Positions 35,331 to 46,639 of a stretch of DNA of 64,000 bases are shown here, one piece after another (the first letter of the stretch is position 1; every line of letters begins with the position of its first letter). The notes beneath the pieces are model-generated. The model had not been told where the DNA came from and made no database searches. It saw only the letters and a list, made by a program, of their open reading frames with translations. This DNA comes from Irpex lacteus. Taxonomy: Eukaryota; Basidiomycota; Agaricomycetes; Polyporales; Irpicaceae. The stretch is from NCBI GenBank assembly GCA_001986395.2, contig MQVO02000007.1:248001-312000 (forward strand). The letters run 5' to 3'. A program made the translations under genes and the position numbers.

Positions 35331-38308
35331 ATGTTTCCAGCAGTGTGCCTAGCAGACGCCCATTACATAGTGCCCCGGTCAAAGCCGAGGCGTAAGCGCC
35401 TCCGCGTCGTCGACGCGCTTCGGCCGTGGAGAAGACCGCACTCGGATACCCTTGCACCTCGACCGCCTGCATCCTCCTCAATCTCTGCAGTCTCTGTCGG
35501 TGTCGCAACGTCGAAGGCAGAAATGCCAGCGAGCTCACGAAAACGAGAGCCAAGGGCGGCGGTGGAAGACCTCGCGGAAGGCACGTCGTCTAGGAGCAGA
35601 CTGGACGCCGTCGGGCAGGTTATAATGTCACCGTTCTCGAGAGTTAAACACGACTCGAATAAGCTGTTTTCTGAGCGTGAGTAGAATATCTTGTAATTAT
35701 ATATAATGGCTAATGCACTTGTGTAGTGGCCCCTGTTATTATGACACCGCGCATGGCGAGTGCGACAGCAAACGCGGCAAGCAGACGAGTGATCGGTGGT
35801 AGCGGTGTAGGCTCTTCGCGTATGGACTTCGCAACTCTCGGAAGGGCACCTCTACGACTTGGCCTAGGCACCCGGAAGTTGACTTCGCGCGACTTGCAGA
35901 TTGTGGAGGCCACGGCCGAGTTGCTAGAGGAAGAGATACCTGAGCCGGACGGGGTTGCATCCAACGTCAGTTTGCTAAAGGGGTTCAATGCGACTATTCC
36001 TAGTTCGGAGAAGGCGAGGACTAGGAGACGGCAGACGCGGAATGTGGAGACTCCGAGGTTGGGTTTGAAGAAGCTGGGCATGGGGTCGAGGGGGTTGTTG
36101 ATGGATGAGGAAGAGCACGACCATGAGAGCGTGGCTAGCGAGGATGACGTGGTGCTAGTAGGGAGCTCTGCGGGGAAGGGAAAGAAGGGCAAGTCGAAAC
36201 GACATGGGAGGACGAGCTTGAGTGCTGGTGTTCATCTTGGAAAGGACGAACTCGTCCGGCAGACACATGAGATCGAGCGGGATAAGGAGAATATACATGT
36301 TCGCAGAGTACGTGGTATTTATTGTGTTGAGGTTGATCTTCTAAGTTTTGTGGATACTGTAGGCGTTGGTTAACAATGAAATTGCGGAGATAACACATAA
36401 AATAGAAGCATTGGACGCGATACGATCGAAGTTGGAGCAGGACCTTCTGAAACTCCAAGAAGACGAGTTAGAGTTGGATGACGAACGTGAGTCTCTATCC
36501 GGCTCTTGAGTATATTATACTCACATTCGCGCAGTGGAGGGTGTCAAAGCACGTTTAGAAGTCGAGCGGTCAACAACTAACTCGTCGCATACTCCTGCTC
36601 CTGCACAAAGCTCAAGACGGCGGAAAGGTAGGTCCGGTGTGTATAGTCACTGCATCTCCGCTCATTTGATTGTACATAGGTCCTGCATTTCTGCCCTCTG
36701 AGCATGATGAGCTACCACATGGAATGGCATTCATGGTAATGACGCAATGTCTGTCACACGGACGCCCTATACTAATAATATACTTCCTGTATCCTAGACA
36801 TTGGAAGGCCATACTACCCCAATCACGGCACTAGACTTCTCCGAGCCGTACGGGACACTCGTATCCGCATCACTAGACGACTCTCAACCCCGTGTATGGG
36901 ATCTGCTCTCTGGCGACGAGATCGGTCGATTGCGAGGGCACCGCAGCACGGTCAAGTGTATACAGGTCGAAGACAACTTGTGCTTGACGGGTGGCGAGGA
37001 CGGGAACGTTATATTGTGGGACCTCAGGAAAGTGGATGAGGACGAGGAGTGGGAGAGGGATGTCAGCTTGAGTGAAGTTGCGGAGGTGGACGAGGAGAGT
37101 GTGGACGAGTTCGGAAATGTGCACCATTCAGAGGCGAACGGTGCGGTTCGTCAGGGAGGCAGCTCAGCGGGAAGTGTCATAGACCAAAGCAGTGCATCCA
37201 TTCGCGTGCTAGAGGGTCACAGCAAAGCAGTCACATCCCTCTACTTCGAAGACGACTGCCTAGTACGTCCCTCAATTCCATCTCCACCACCCCACCACCT
37301 GACAAAGTATAATTTATAGGTCACTGGTGCTTCCGATAAGACGATGCGCCAATGGGACCTCGCAACAGGCCAATGTGTCATGACCATGGACATCCTCTGG
37401 GCGATCTCCCACCCTCCAGCAGCCGCCCCAGGCACAGGAATCCCTAACCACCTCTTCCCCGGTGCCGCAGCGGCAGCAGGCACCTTTGCCGTTCCCACTC
37501 CACCGTTCGCGGACGGCAGCTGGGATATGTATCAGGATTTTGTGGGCGCTGTGCAGTTTTGGGGGTATGCACTCGTGAGCGGGAGCGGGGACGGGGCGGT
37601 CCGGATGTGGGACAGTGAGTGCTACTTTTTTGTGCGTTGTAAGAGGTTTGTGGTGTGGGAACTTATGATTGTTGTACCTTGTGCGGTGGTGGTGTAGTGC
37701 GAACGGGTCAGCCGCATAGGACGTTGCTCGGTCATACAGGTCCGGTGACGTGTTTACAGTTCGATGAGCTGCACGTTGTCAGCGGTTCTCTGGACAAGTC
37801 AATACGGGTGAGTTCTCCTGCATTGCCGTCCTGTACCGTCGCGTATCTTGGGATGCACACGTAAAACATGGCTATTAACGGGTTGCGTGATGTATTTCAG
37901 ATATGGGACCTTCGTACCGGTGGTATATTCGAGACACTCAAGTATGACCATCCGGTCACAGCCCTCCAGTTCGACACGAGGAAGATCGTCGCCGCCACAG
38001 GCCAGAACGGAATTGACGTGCGTCCTCTCGAAATTGTATTATTCCTCTCGTTTACCGACTCTGACATTCTGCTCTTTCTCTCCCTCCTCACCTGCGATCA
38101 TTTGATCGCGATTTATTGCTGTGTGAACGTATACGTATATGGCGGCGGCCGTTGGTTTTTGGTGACGCAGATCTATAACCGGACGACGATGCAGCACTCT
38201 TCGTTGCTCACGAACGGGCACACGCGTCCCGCGGAGAAGCTGAGATACATGGACAAGTACCTCGTGTCTGGCGGTCGCGACGCGACTGTCAAGATCTGGG
38301 CGCTGTAG
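35331..38308 (+). CDS. MDV1: Mdv1/Caf4-type mitochondrial fission WD40 protein
   Basis: The first exon is rich in Arg and Ser (start [12 protein letters not shown], or the later [11 protein letters not shown] at 35523). It splices to [17 protein letters not shown] and on to [19 protein letters not shown] coiled coil follows ([19 protein letters not shown] to [12 protein letters not shown]), then a Ser-rich linker and seven WD repeats: [88 protein letters not shown] and the last one ending DATVKIWAL. In yeast, Mdv1 links Fis1 to the dynamin Dnm1 on the outer mitochondrial membrane. The coiled coil plus seven-blade propeller is the family layout. An acidic insertion of about 60 residues sits between repeats 2 and 3. 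The exact start is uncertain. Confidence 0.8.
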
Positions 38309-39404
38309 AACGCCTTCTTCTCGTGCTTCGGCGTTCTCAAGCTATCACGCCAGGACACAGCACAACGTCACTTGCCGCGTGGGTGGCTACATATAACAAA
38401 AGTTCTTTAGGTATTAGATATTCGAACGCGACGGAGCCTTTTTTTCTTGCACGTTGTGACGCGTAAAGATTGCGCATTTGTCGAAGGTCGGTCCCGGGTT
38501 TTATAGACGGTTGCTGGTTCGCATGCCCACGGTGAACGTTCATGGACGTCCGCACACAATGTAATCTAACCTCTTCATGTCCCGTATCATATTAACTCAT
38601 TAACTTTGCAATCTCAATGCTCTGCTTCTGCCGTACAGTACTATAATTACGCTGTTGCTTTCGGAGCCGAAATGACGAAGGGAGATGGGGATGTGTATCA
38701 CGAGCGAGATGAGACGGGAAGGAGAGGGATCATGGGTTTGCGAGCTCTTATGGGAGCATGAGAAAAGTTGGACGTATTTGAAGAAACATTTGAAGATTCG
38801 CTGCGAACTTACGAAGTCTTGTCTCAGTACTACTGTCCACGTGTGCCATGTGCCAGTCAGATGGGAAACGTTATTATGATACGGACGTATGGGTACTCGT
38901 CAGATGTAGAATACAGGAATAGAATGCATATGGGCTATCATGATAGAAGGAGATGTCCAGAAAACATGATGAACGTAGACCGCGGCCGCCGACGAGCCCG
39001 ATGATGAAAAATTACTACTATACATACAATGTAATACACAAGGTACACTGCAACATGCGTGCGTGTCTGGATGACGTATGGGTATACGAGATGTTACGAG
39101 ACGACGATGAAATGTAGACGAGGGCCGTGCCAGAATGGAACTTCCCACAAAATCCCGCCAACGGAAAACAGACGACAGAACAATTACAACGCGCGGGACA
39201 AGGATACGCTGAGGAACATGGAACATGGAGCACGGAATGAAGAATGGATGGTAGGAGACGCTGTGGGAGGTGGCAAACGGGACATATCCGTCATCCCGAC
39301 AACAGACCTTCCAACGCACATACAGTACGTATTAGAGTTCTGCGCGGTGTGGATCACGGCGTATGTTCCGCATTGCCCGAAGGCAAACGGCGGGAGGCTA
39401 CTGG
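38309..39404. other. intergenic, no gene seen
   Basis: Open frames here (for example 38900-39319 minus) have no resemblance and no splice-consistent extension. It is probably 3' flank of the Mdv1 gene and of the small minus-strand gene. Confidence 0.45.
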
Positions 39405-40055
39405 CTACTGATGCCTCTTGACATCCCGCTGCGCTTCCATATTCTTGTCGGAGTAGTGGCGACGGTGGTGTACTGTGATGTCTGCGTTTTTACGTGTCGG
39501 ACGACGGGCGGGTCTTGGAGGGCCCCATGCCATGTTGTCGTCTTCGAGCTCCTCGGCTATGCCTGAGGAGCTTGAGGAGCTTGCACAGTCGTTGAGCGTG
39601 TATGAGGGTGGAGGGAGGTTCGGGAGCTGTATGACCAATCGGGTTGGGAGTATTTGGTGAGTGGGGGAGCGCTATGTAATGGTGAAAGTGGGCTCACTGT
39701 GAGGGTGATTTCTTCTGACGCGTCGGAGCGAGTGGTGGATGTTGAGAGGTACGACGTGCGTCGTGAAGAACGCGTCGATTGTGCATCCTAGAGACAGAGA
39801 TAACAAGAAGGCATTAGAATACGTTTATGAGTGTTATTAAAAGCAAGTGAAGATTGTTCCAGACTCGAGAACCCCTGCAGTGCGAGGCATCGAAATGAGA
39901 CGTTACGAGACCCATACGACGGGCGACTGAATGGGATCGTCCCATAATGCGCAGTATTGCGCCTAGATTGACCGTCGAAACAGGGACCGGGAACGGGTAC
40001 TCACCTGCGTCTTTGACCGACGAGATGTCAAGGAAAATAGGGAGAATGGGCTCAT
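39405..40055 (-). CDS. Small basic Ser-rich protein, unrecognised
   Basis: Three exons in one frame give about 120 residues. It starts MSPFSLFSLTSRRSKTQ, then DAQSTRSSRRTSYLSTSTTR and SDASEEITLT, and continues LPNLPPPSYTLNDC, a Ser run, AEELEDDNMAWGPPRPARR and a basic end. The frame is kept across both introns (phase 0), which is the main reason to believe it. PPPSY resembles a WW-domain-binding PPxY motif, with Ser for one Pro-adjacent position but the PPSY core intact. No family is recognised. An alternative start in another frame (MPSNYKADNPYWQL near 40258) cannot be joined without breaking the frame. Confidence 0.4.
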
Positions 40056-40441
40056 CGTTGAGTAGAGTCTGAAGAGTTATAAAACAGGGAGGAACGGTAG
40101 TTGTAAGTCGAGGATTGACGTTGTGGGGTTTATATTTATATGAACGCACCACCGGCGGTCTTCCTTTTGTCACGTTTTCGCTAAAGAGCTTAGTAGGGAG
40201 CTTACTGAGAAGTCACGAGCTGCCAGTAGGGGTTGTCCGCTTTATAATTTGACGGCATGGTCCACTGGCAGCCCAACCGGCGGACCTGTATTGGTGTGCA
40301 TACTTGTTTACTTGTTCAACAAGTTAAAACACCGGTATCAGAGCAGAAGAAAGTTTGATAGTGGCGGGGCACATGATTGTCAACGTCTGCCAGGAATGAG
40401 CTGATACAAGAGGCAGGCAAGATTGGGATCGCTGACACCAA

Positions 40442-40458
40442 CCCCCCCAGAGGGGGGG
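40442..40458. repeat. C7-AGA-G7 palindrome
   Basis: Seven C, then AGA, then seven G, a perfect stem with a three-base loop. Confidence 0.8.
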
Positions 40459-40793
40459 TCCCCAATCGGTGTCCGGGGGTCCAACAGAGGACTTTTGCAT
40501 GGGTTTGTGCAAAACTTGTGTTCAGTCCCCACAAGTGGCCTCAAAAATTTGGGGTCATAGAGTCCAATACTGCCTCTTTTATGTGCCTAGGTTTCTCGAG
40601 GGTCAAAGAAATACACCGTCTTTCAGACACGAATTACTTGTGAGTTCTGCACGTGACAATTGCTTCTTTTGGATGAGAGACAAATAGGCATAAGCAAGAC
40701 GTTAGCGACATCAATCACGGTCGTGAGAGCAGCCTGCTTCACAGCCAATGATATCGCCCGTTGGGATCACAACGCCACCTAAATTTGGAAGGT

Positions 40794-40813
40794 GGGGGGG
40801 GGGGCCCCCCCCC
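40794..40813. repeat. G11-C9 palindrome
   Basis: Eleven G directly followed by nine C. Homopolymer lengths may be affected by sequencing. Confidence 0.8.
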
Positions 40814-41331
40814 TCTAGGCCCCCGAAACTTTCGCAGTGGGTGTCGAAAATCTTTTGCTTGCCCCCCTCTTGAGCTGATAGACCTGAATACGGAGTCATG
40901 CGGGGTCAGTAGTATTGGACGGTCTGGGCTAGAAGTCAAATGCCAGTGAGCTTGAACAGAACCAGAACATGAGCTAAACAACAAGTGAAGAACTCACAAA
41001 CTGTTCGCGAGCTGAACTGAATCATGCTCGTCGTTCGAGACCAGGTTCGGGCGGGGTAAGCGACGCCCCAACCGCCCAAGGCGCATCAATATGATCCGCC
41101 GCTGGACGGTCGATCGTGGCCACCTCTTTGTATTTTGGGTGGTTTTAGGTCGCTTTTTGACGAGCAACCCTGCAATGTTCCAGCTTGAAGAGCTACTACT
41201 GCAACCGCTGCGATAGCATCACCCCTGGTAGTGGAGATGAATATCGCAGGGCTGCACGTGACGGAGTGACCTCACTTTAGTCGCCCTGTTTCCGGCTTAG
41301 CTTTCGCTCTCAACCGCCACCATAAAACAAG

Positions 41332-44030
41332 ATGGAGGTCGACGCTCTCTCTTCAAATTGGACCTCCGTCTTGTCGTCTCCTTTCCGCAGAATATCCTCG
41401 CTCGTCCTCACTAGACTTCGCCGTTTTGATAATCTAACCTCTGAGTGGGACAGTCTCGCCGAAACGGGCTACGCGAGGACATCGGCAGAGGCAAACACAC
41501 GCTTGCAACGCCGTCTTAGGGAGACCATAGCCATGCCAGGACCACTTGGTTTTGCATCTTCTGGTTACTTTATGGGTGTCATCTTCATGGTCTGTACTTC
41601 GCTGTCTCTCGACCGGTAGACATAGTGACCCGCCTGCATAGGCATTTCTTCTCAACAGGGTTCAGAATATCGTCGTACCGTCTCGGCATGCGACCTCTTA
41701 CGATCGACAGAGATCTCGAGAGGTTCTCAGACAGCAACTTGCAGATAGCAGGGAAGGCCCCAGCTGGAGATACGGACTTGTCTATGCTCGCTTTCTGACG
41801 GCCTTCGTCCTCCCGGTGGACTTCTCGTCAACACGTTCTCGCACAATCTTCCGCATACCGTCCATTTATCTGCTTCTCAAGGCCTTGCTCGTATGGACAG
41901 TTGTCATTCTCCAAGTCGCTCAACTTTATCCTTCCAATTCGTCCTACACATGGGTCAATTCATTAGGAAACGCCGTCAAGCACCGCTCTATGGACGACAT
42001 CTGCTGGTTCTCGTTCCTGTCCGCGTGTGCAGCACTCTTCATTGGTGCGCTAACCAACGGTCTTGAGGGGCTGCATTCCACGAGCAATGCACCCTTCAAT
42101 CTGGTGAGTTCATCACGGTGGTGTCCATGAAGAATTTGTTCTCAACACGGAACTCTCGCTCTCGTTACATCGGTTCACGTTATCACGATGACATGATGCA
42201 GTTTGGATATTCCTTCGTCCTATACATCTACGCATCGCCCGTAACGCATGTAAACAAGATTAACGGCCTCCCTTCGCGCCCCGACATCCATGTCCTCATT
42301 ACCATGGCGCTCCCACTTCTCCAGGTAAGCCCGATATATCGGTCAACCGCAATGCTTCGATTACCATGGCATCTCGACAAATCTGCGGACCCTTGACCCT
42401 GCAAACTTCTTCGTGTTCTTCTTCCCGCTGACCACTTCGTGCTTCCTACAGCTGACTATGACGCACATCATCGAGGCGCACAAACGTTACGCCAAAGCCA
42501 GGCTGGTGCCTACTACGATCACGTCTCTCATATCGCTCACCCATTTCCACTTGGTCACCTTCCATTCGTTTTTCTCCTCATCTACGAACGCTGTCACGGC
42601 GCCAGCAAGTAACTCAGATGTGTCCTCAATATTCGCGACATCATCGTATCCTCTTCCAACCCTTGTGCCGTCATTAGTGGAGACATTCCTGATCCTGATT
42701 GTCCTCACTACTCTTGCGTTAAACGCACTCACCCAAATTCTTACCACGGGTGGCATCCGCGGTCCGCTCATCGGACTTATAGGTCATGCCGGGACGCTTG
42801 CACCTCGCTGGGACGAAGACTTTGGCGTCGTCCTCTTCCGGCTAGGCACGGCCAGTGTCGAAGCAACATGCGTCAAAGGCTTCGGAAACGAGGTCGGGGG
42901 CGTCGAGGCTGGTAAGATGAGCGCCAACCCGTTCCGTCGGCCGGAGTTCTCGAGACGGAACCGCAGTCAGTTCGGCCGCAAGCTTGCGATTAAGGCCGCA
43001 CAGCAGGAGAGGGACGGCGGGTTGATCGAGTTGAATCGCGCGGGAGTTGTGTCGGTATACAATGCGAGGACGACCGTCGGTGGCAGGGTGAAGACGACTG
43101 CAATCAAGAAAGGGTTTTGGAACGAGATCAAACATGTGAAGGCGAGCACGAGACAAGAAGAGCTGTGGGCGGATTCTTTGTTGAATGTACCATGGTACAG
43201 AGGTCTCGGAAAGTTTGTAATCCAGATGTGGAGGTTGGTGAAGAGAGTGTGGGGCAGGACGAAGAGATTGGTGACAGGGAGGAGTGGGGAGGAAGTACAA
43301 GAGAGCGCATTATCGGAAGCATCAGATAGACGGAGCTTCAGCAGAGAACTTAGCCTCAGCGCAGACGAGCAGGTGGACATGTATGAGAGGTTCCTTCGCG
43401 GTGAGGACCTGGGTGACGAAGACGACGAGGAAGACGGCGATTTCAACCCGGAGAGCCCAGTATTTGACAGGACATCAGCTTCTGACGCTGAGGAAGAACA
43501 GGAGGACGAGGAGGAGCTGGATAGTGAAGAGGAAGAGGAAGAGGGCGTGGCCAATGATACCCTCTCGCTTTACGCAGACCTCTCCCAGGATGTGTCGACA
43601 CCCTCGAGTTCACTGACATCTCCATCTGTCCTGCTCGCACATCTTACCTCACCTGGGACTCTCACGCGGCGAAGATATTCCAATCTTCTTCACGTTGGGC
43701 CTGCGAATTCGATGTTGGACAGCGACACCGAGTGGATTATGCAGCGTCGTGCTGAGAAGGCGCAGAACAGGTCATCCGAAGACGATGACTCTAGGTACCG
43801 GTGTGTGATTTGCACGGCGGAGCCGAGGCAGATTATTTGTTGGCCGTGTCGGTGTCTCGCGTTGTGCGATGACTGTCGAGAGAACTTGGCGTCGAGGTCT
43901 GCTGCATCGAAACATATCTGTCCTTGCTGCAGACGAAAGTGAGTTCTTGCCCCCACTTTGACGCTTGAGCTTTCGTTGACTTCATGTTTTGTGTAGCGTG
44001 GAAGGGTTCTCGAGGATATTCATCCCGTGA
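41332..44030 (+). CDS. Asi-type multi-spanning RING E3 ubiquitin ligase
   Basis: About 800 residues in six exons. N-terminal part MEVDALSSNWTSVLSS is soluble. Several helices follow: SSGYFMGVIFMAFLLN, IYLLLKALLVWTVVILQVAQ, DICWFSFLSACAALFIGAL, FGYSFVLYIYASPV and TFLILIVLTTLALNAL. Next comes a long cytosolic or nuclear region with a very acidic block (DEDDEEDGDFNPE, then a Glu run). The C-terminus is a RING of the Asi1/Asi3 kind: CVICTAEPRQIICWPCRC, LCDDCRENLASR, CPCCRRNVEGFSRIFIP. In yeast, Asi1 and Asi3 form an inner nuclear membrane ligase that degrades mislocalised membrane proteins and transcription factors. Membrane topology and RING sequence support this family; location at the inner nuclear membrane is inferred. 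The last intron (from 43940) is just before the final Asn-Val-Glu. Confidence 0.8.
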
Positions 44031-44501
44031 AGTCCACATCTAAAGAAGAACAGAAAAGGACAATCTACATACCACTCAGTTATTCGGCATTACATCTATC
44101 GGTATTTATTCTCGTATCGTATCGGAGCTTCTTGCAATTATTGTACACCAGCACACCAGCAAATATACTACTCAAACAGGTTCTGTACATGTACAACAGA
44201 CAATCTACTCAAAGCTAGCGATTCTCGGCTCTGTCGTGTTCCGTCATATTATGATATATGCTACCGAGGTTGATGTTCGTATGTACAGCCTAGTACTTTA
44301 GAATGCAATGTTAAACGTGGATGAATCGTTTCTTGTTTGAATTCCGCTCGAGACGCAGCCGAGGTAGTATTACACAAGGGGAAGATTCATGAGATTCCAG
44401 ACTGACATGCGGTCGCTATATACACATAACCTATCGTACAACAACTCCAATACACCAGCACTAGTAGTAGTACTACACAACGCCCATCCCATCACGATAG
44501 C
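44031..44501. other. intergenic, convergent 3' flanks
   Basis: The RING ligase and thiolase genes end toward each other here. No gene is visible. Confidence 0.5.
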
Positions 44502-46414
44502 TCACAACTTCGCAGCCGCGAGTACATACGGCGAGAACTTCCTCGACTTGACCTTGTCCACGTCCGTCAACGTCACCGGCTTGCACACATGCGCATGATT
44601 GTACCCCAACCTCGCTCGTCCGTCGGGTGCGCCGTTTTTGGCGTTGTAGAAGTCGGGACGGCGGAGAAGAGAGCAGACAACTGCGCCTCCGAGGCCGACG
44701 TTGTGCACGAGACCGAACTTGCCGCGGGGGTCGGAGGTGGAGAAGAGGTTGGGTGCTTGCATTGGGCCGGCCCCTGTGAGGAGTTGTCAGTAATCTGAAG
44801 GTGCATAAGGAGATGGGAAGAACCTACATTCTCTCAGTTGCACTGTAAACGTAAAGAAGCCAAGTAAGTGTCGGATCTAAGGAGCGAATGGCGGTCACAC
44901 ATACTGCAGATGTAGAAGTGCATGCCGAGCCCTGTGGCTCCCAGCGGGTGCCCTTTGGCTTCAAGACCACCACTTGGATTGACGACATACTTCCCGCCAT
45001 ACGTATTGTCTCCCCTCTCCACCATCTTGTGTGCCTCACCAAGCTTACAGAGTCCAAGAGCTTCGTACGTGATCAACTACCAACGTTACAGCTTAGCCTT
45101 CAAGTCCCAGCTTGGTGAAGTGTATGAAGCGTGATACCTACCTCGTTCGACGCGAAGCAGTCGTGCAGCTCAACAACACCAACTTGGTCACGGCCCTCAC
45201 CAGGCTGGAAGCCTGCCTCTGTAAAGATCTTGTCCGCGCAGACCTTAGACATACCATACCCGGCGACGTTCATGGCGCTCTTGCTCTCGAAAGTCGATGG
45301 GTCGTCGGTAACCAGGGCCTGCGCGACAATCTCGATTGCCTGGTTCTCAAGTTGGTATTTGTGCACGAATGCTTCGGAGGCTACGATACAGCACGCAGCG
45401 CCGTCCTGTACCATAGCTGTCAATTGTGTGAAGTCATGGAGTGGAGAAAGGAGAGACTGACTGATGTAGGGCTACACATGAACCTGGTGAGCTGTTTGTT
45501 GACTTTGGGTGCCTTCAGGACTTGCTCGACAGACCATCCATCACGGAACTGAGAGTACGGATTGTTGACGGAGTGCTTATGATTTTTAGACGCTACATCC
45601 GGTCGAATTCCGAGTTAACATGTAACTCTGAGCACCCGACAAATGCGACACATACCAATCTGGGCTAGATGTTCAACAGTAGCACCGTACTTATCACAGT
45701 ACTCTTGGCCAGCATTCGCAAATATCCGTGGTGCGCCAGGACCGTGATTTTCGCCTGAGCTGAGGCTTTCCTCCGTCTCGACGGTAGCAGCATTGAACAA
45801 ACTGATGGGAGACGGCCGGTCAGGAAAGTTGGTTCCCAGGCTGCCTGGGTTCATTCGTTCAAAACCTAGGGCGAGAGCACACTCGACGAGGCCACCCTTG
45901 ACGAGTTGGTTGGCACCATAGAGTGCTGTGCTGCCCGTAGAACAGTTGTTGTTCACGTTTGTGATCGGGATGCCAGTCAGACCCAAATTGTAGAGTGCTC
46001 TCTGCAAAAACAATTAGATAGCTTCTTGAACGCTGAAGACACAAAAACTTACCTGGCCGCTAGTAGAGTCTCCGTAGCAATAACCGACGTATGCGGCTTC
46101 AATACAGTCGTATGTGATACCTTTATGAATCAAGGTAAGCACGTTGCGTGGACGGCATTGTTCGCTGTGAAATGAGAACGTACCAGCATCCAGCAAAGCC
46201 TTTGTAGCGGCCTCCAATCCCATCTGTGCTCATTGCCTTTAGCACGTTTCTGTATTTCAGGCGAATACTACCTACATCTTCTGTGGCTCGTTTACCTCTG
46301 GGCTGCTCTTATGAGTCCATCAACTCGTTATTTTGAGGTAAACGTGTAGTTTACCTTGATGAAAGCCGTGCATCCTATACCAATAATAAACGAACGTTTT
46401 CCAGTCGAAGCCAT
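44502..46414 (-). CDS. SCP-x-type thiolase, peroxisomal
   Basis: The minus strand starts [20 protein letters not shown] and continues [45 protein letters not shown] (nucleophilic Cys), [63 protein letters not shown] (catalytic His) and the end [10 protein letters not shown]. The Cys, His and second Cys-containing motif are those of SCP-x thiolases, which cleave branched 3-oxoacyl-CoA in the last step of beta-oxidation. The terminal AKL is a peroxisomal targeting signal type 1. No SCP2 domain is fused at the end. About nine introns. Divergent from Lip2, with about 225 bases between start codons. Confidence 0.88.
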
Positions 46415-46639
46415 GGTGGTCGTGGTACGCTTTCAACTTCCCCAAAGCTCATGCCCTCAAGTGAATGTGGGGTAATCAGCTGCGAAACCGGTAAGCAGGT
46501 ACCCCGGAAACTCCGGAGTGTCAGTTGATCGTGTCCGCGCCTACCAGCCGAGCCCCCGAAGCTCGGCGTAGCATTGATGGATTGATGGCCGACTCAGGAT
46601 TATTCACGACGACCACGACCGTCGGGACAGCGAGCAAGG
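46415..46639. promoter_or_regulatory. shared divergent promoter of the SCP-x thiolase and Lip2
   Basis: 225 bases separate the two start codons, so both promoters are here. No TATA box is seen. Confidence 0.5.

Larger units (their letters stand above)
40056..41331. other. gene-free stretch with G/C palindromes
   Basis: No coding frame with resemblance is seen. It holds C7-AGA-G7 at about 40442-40458 and G11-C9 at about 40794-40813. Similar blocks in opposite orientation flank the pair (caagaggcaggcaag near 40408; its relative on the minus strand near 40870). This may be a decayed inverted-repeat element. The right end, from about 41000, is promoter for the RING ligase gene. Confidence 0.4.

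Noticed and set aside
38900..39319. 139-codon minus-strand ORF
   Set aside because: Cys- and Ser-rich without a domain or a spliced partner; likely flank sequence.
40004..40258. Minus-strand frame MPSNYKADNPYWQL and LLNDEPILPIFLDISS
   Set aside because: It cannot be joined to the downstream exons in frame; the frame starting MSPFSLFSL joins at phase 0 instead.
40400..40925. Coding remains of a transposase or reverse transcriptase
   Set aside because: No catalytic motifs in any frame; only inverted blocks are visible.
42967..43554. Ser-rich minus-strand ORF
   Set aside because: Mirror image of the acidic block of the RING ligase; Ser runs are the complement of Asp/Glu codons.
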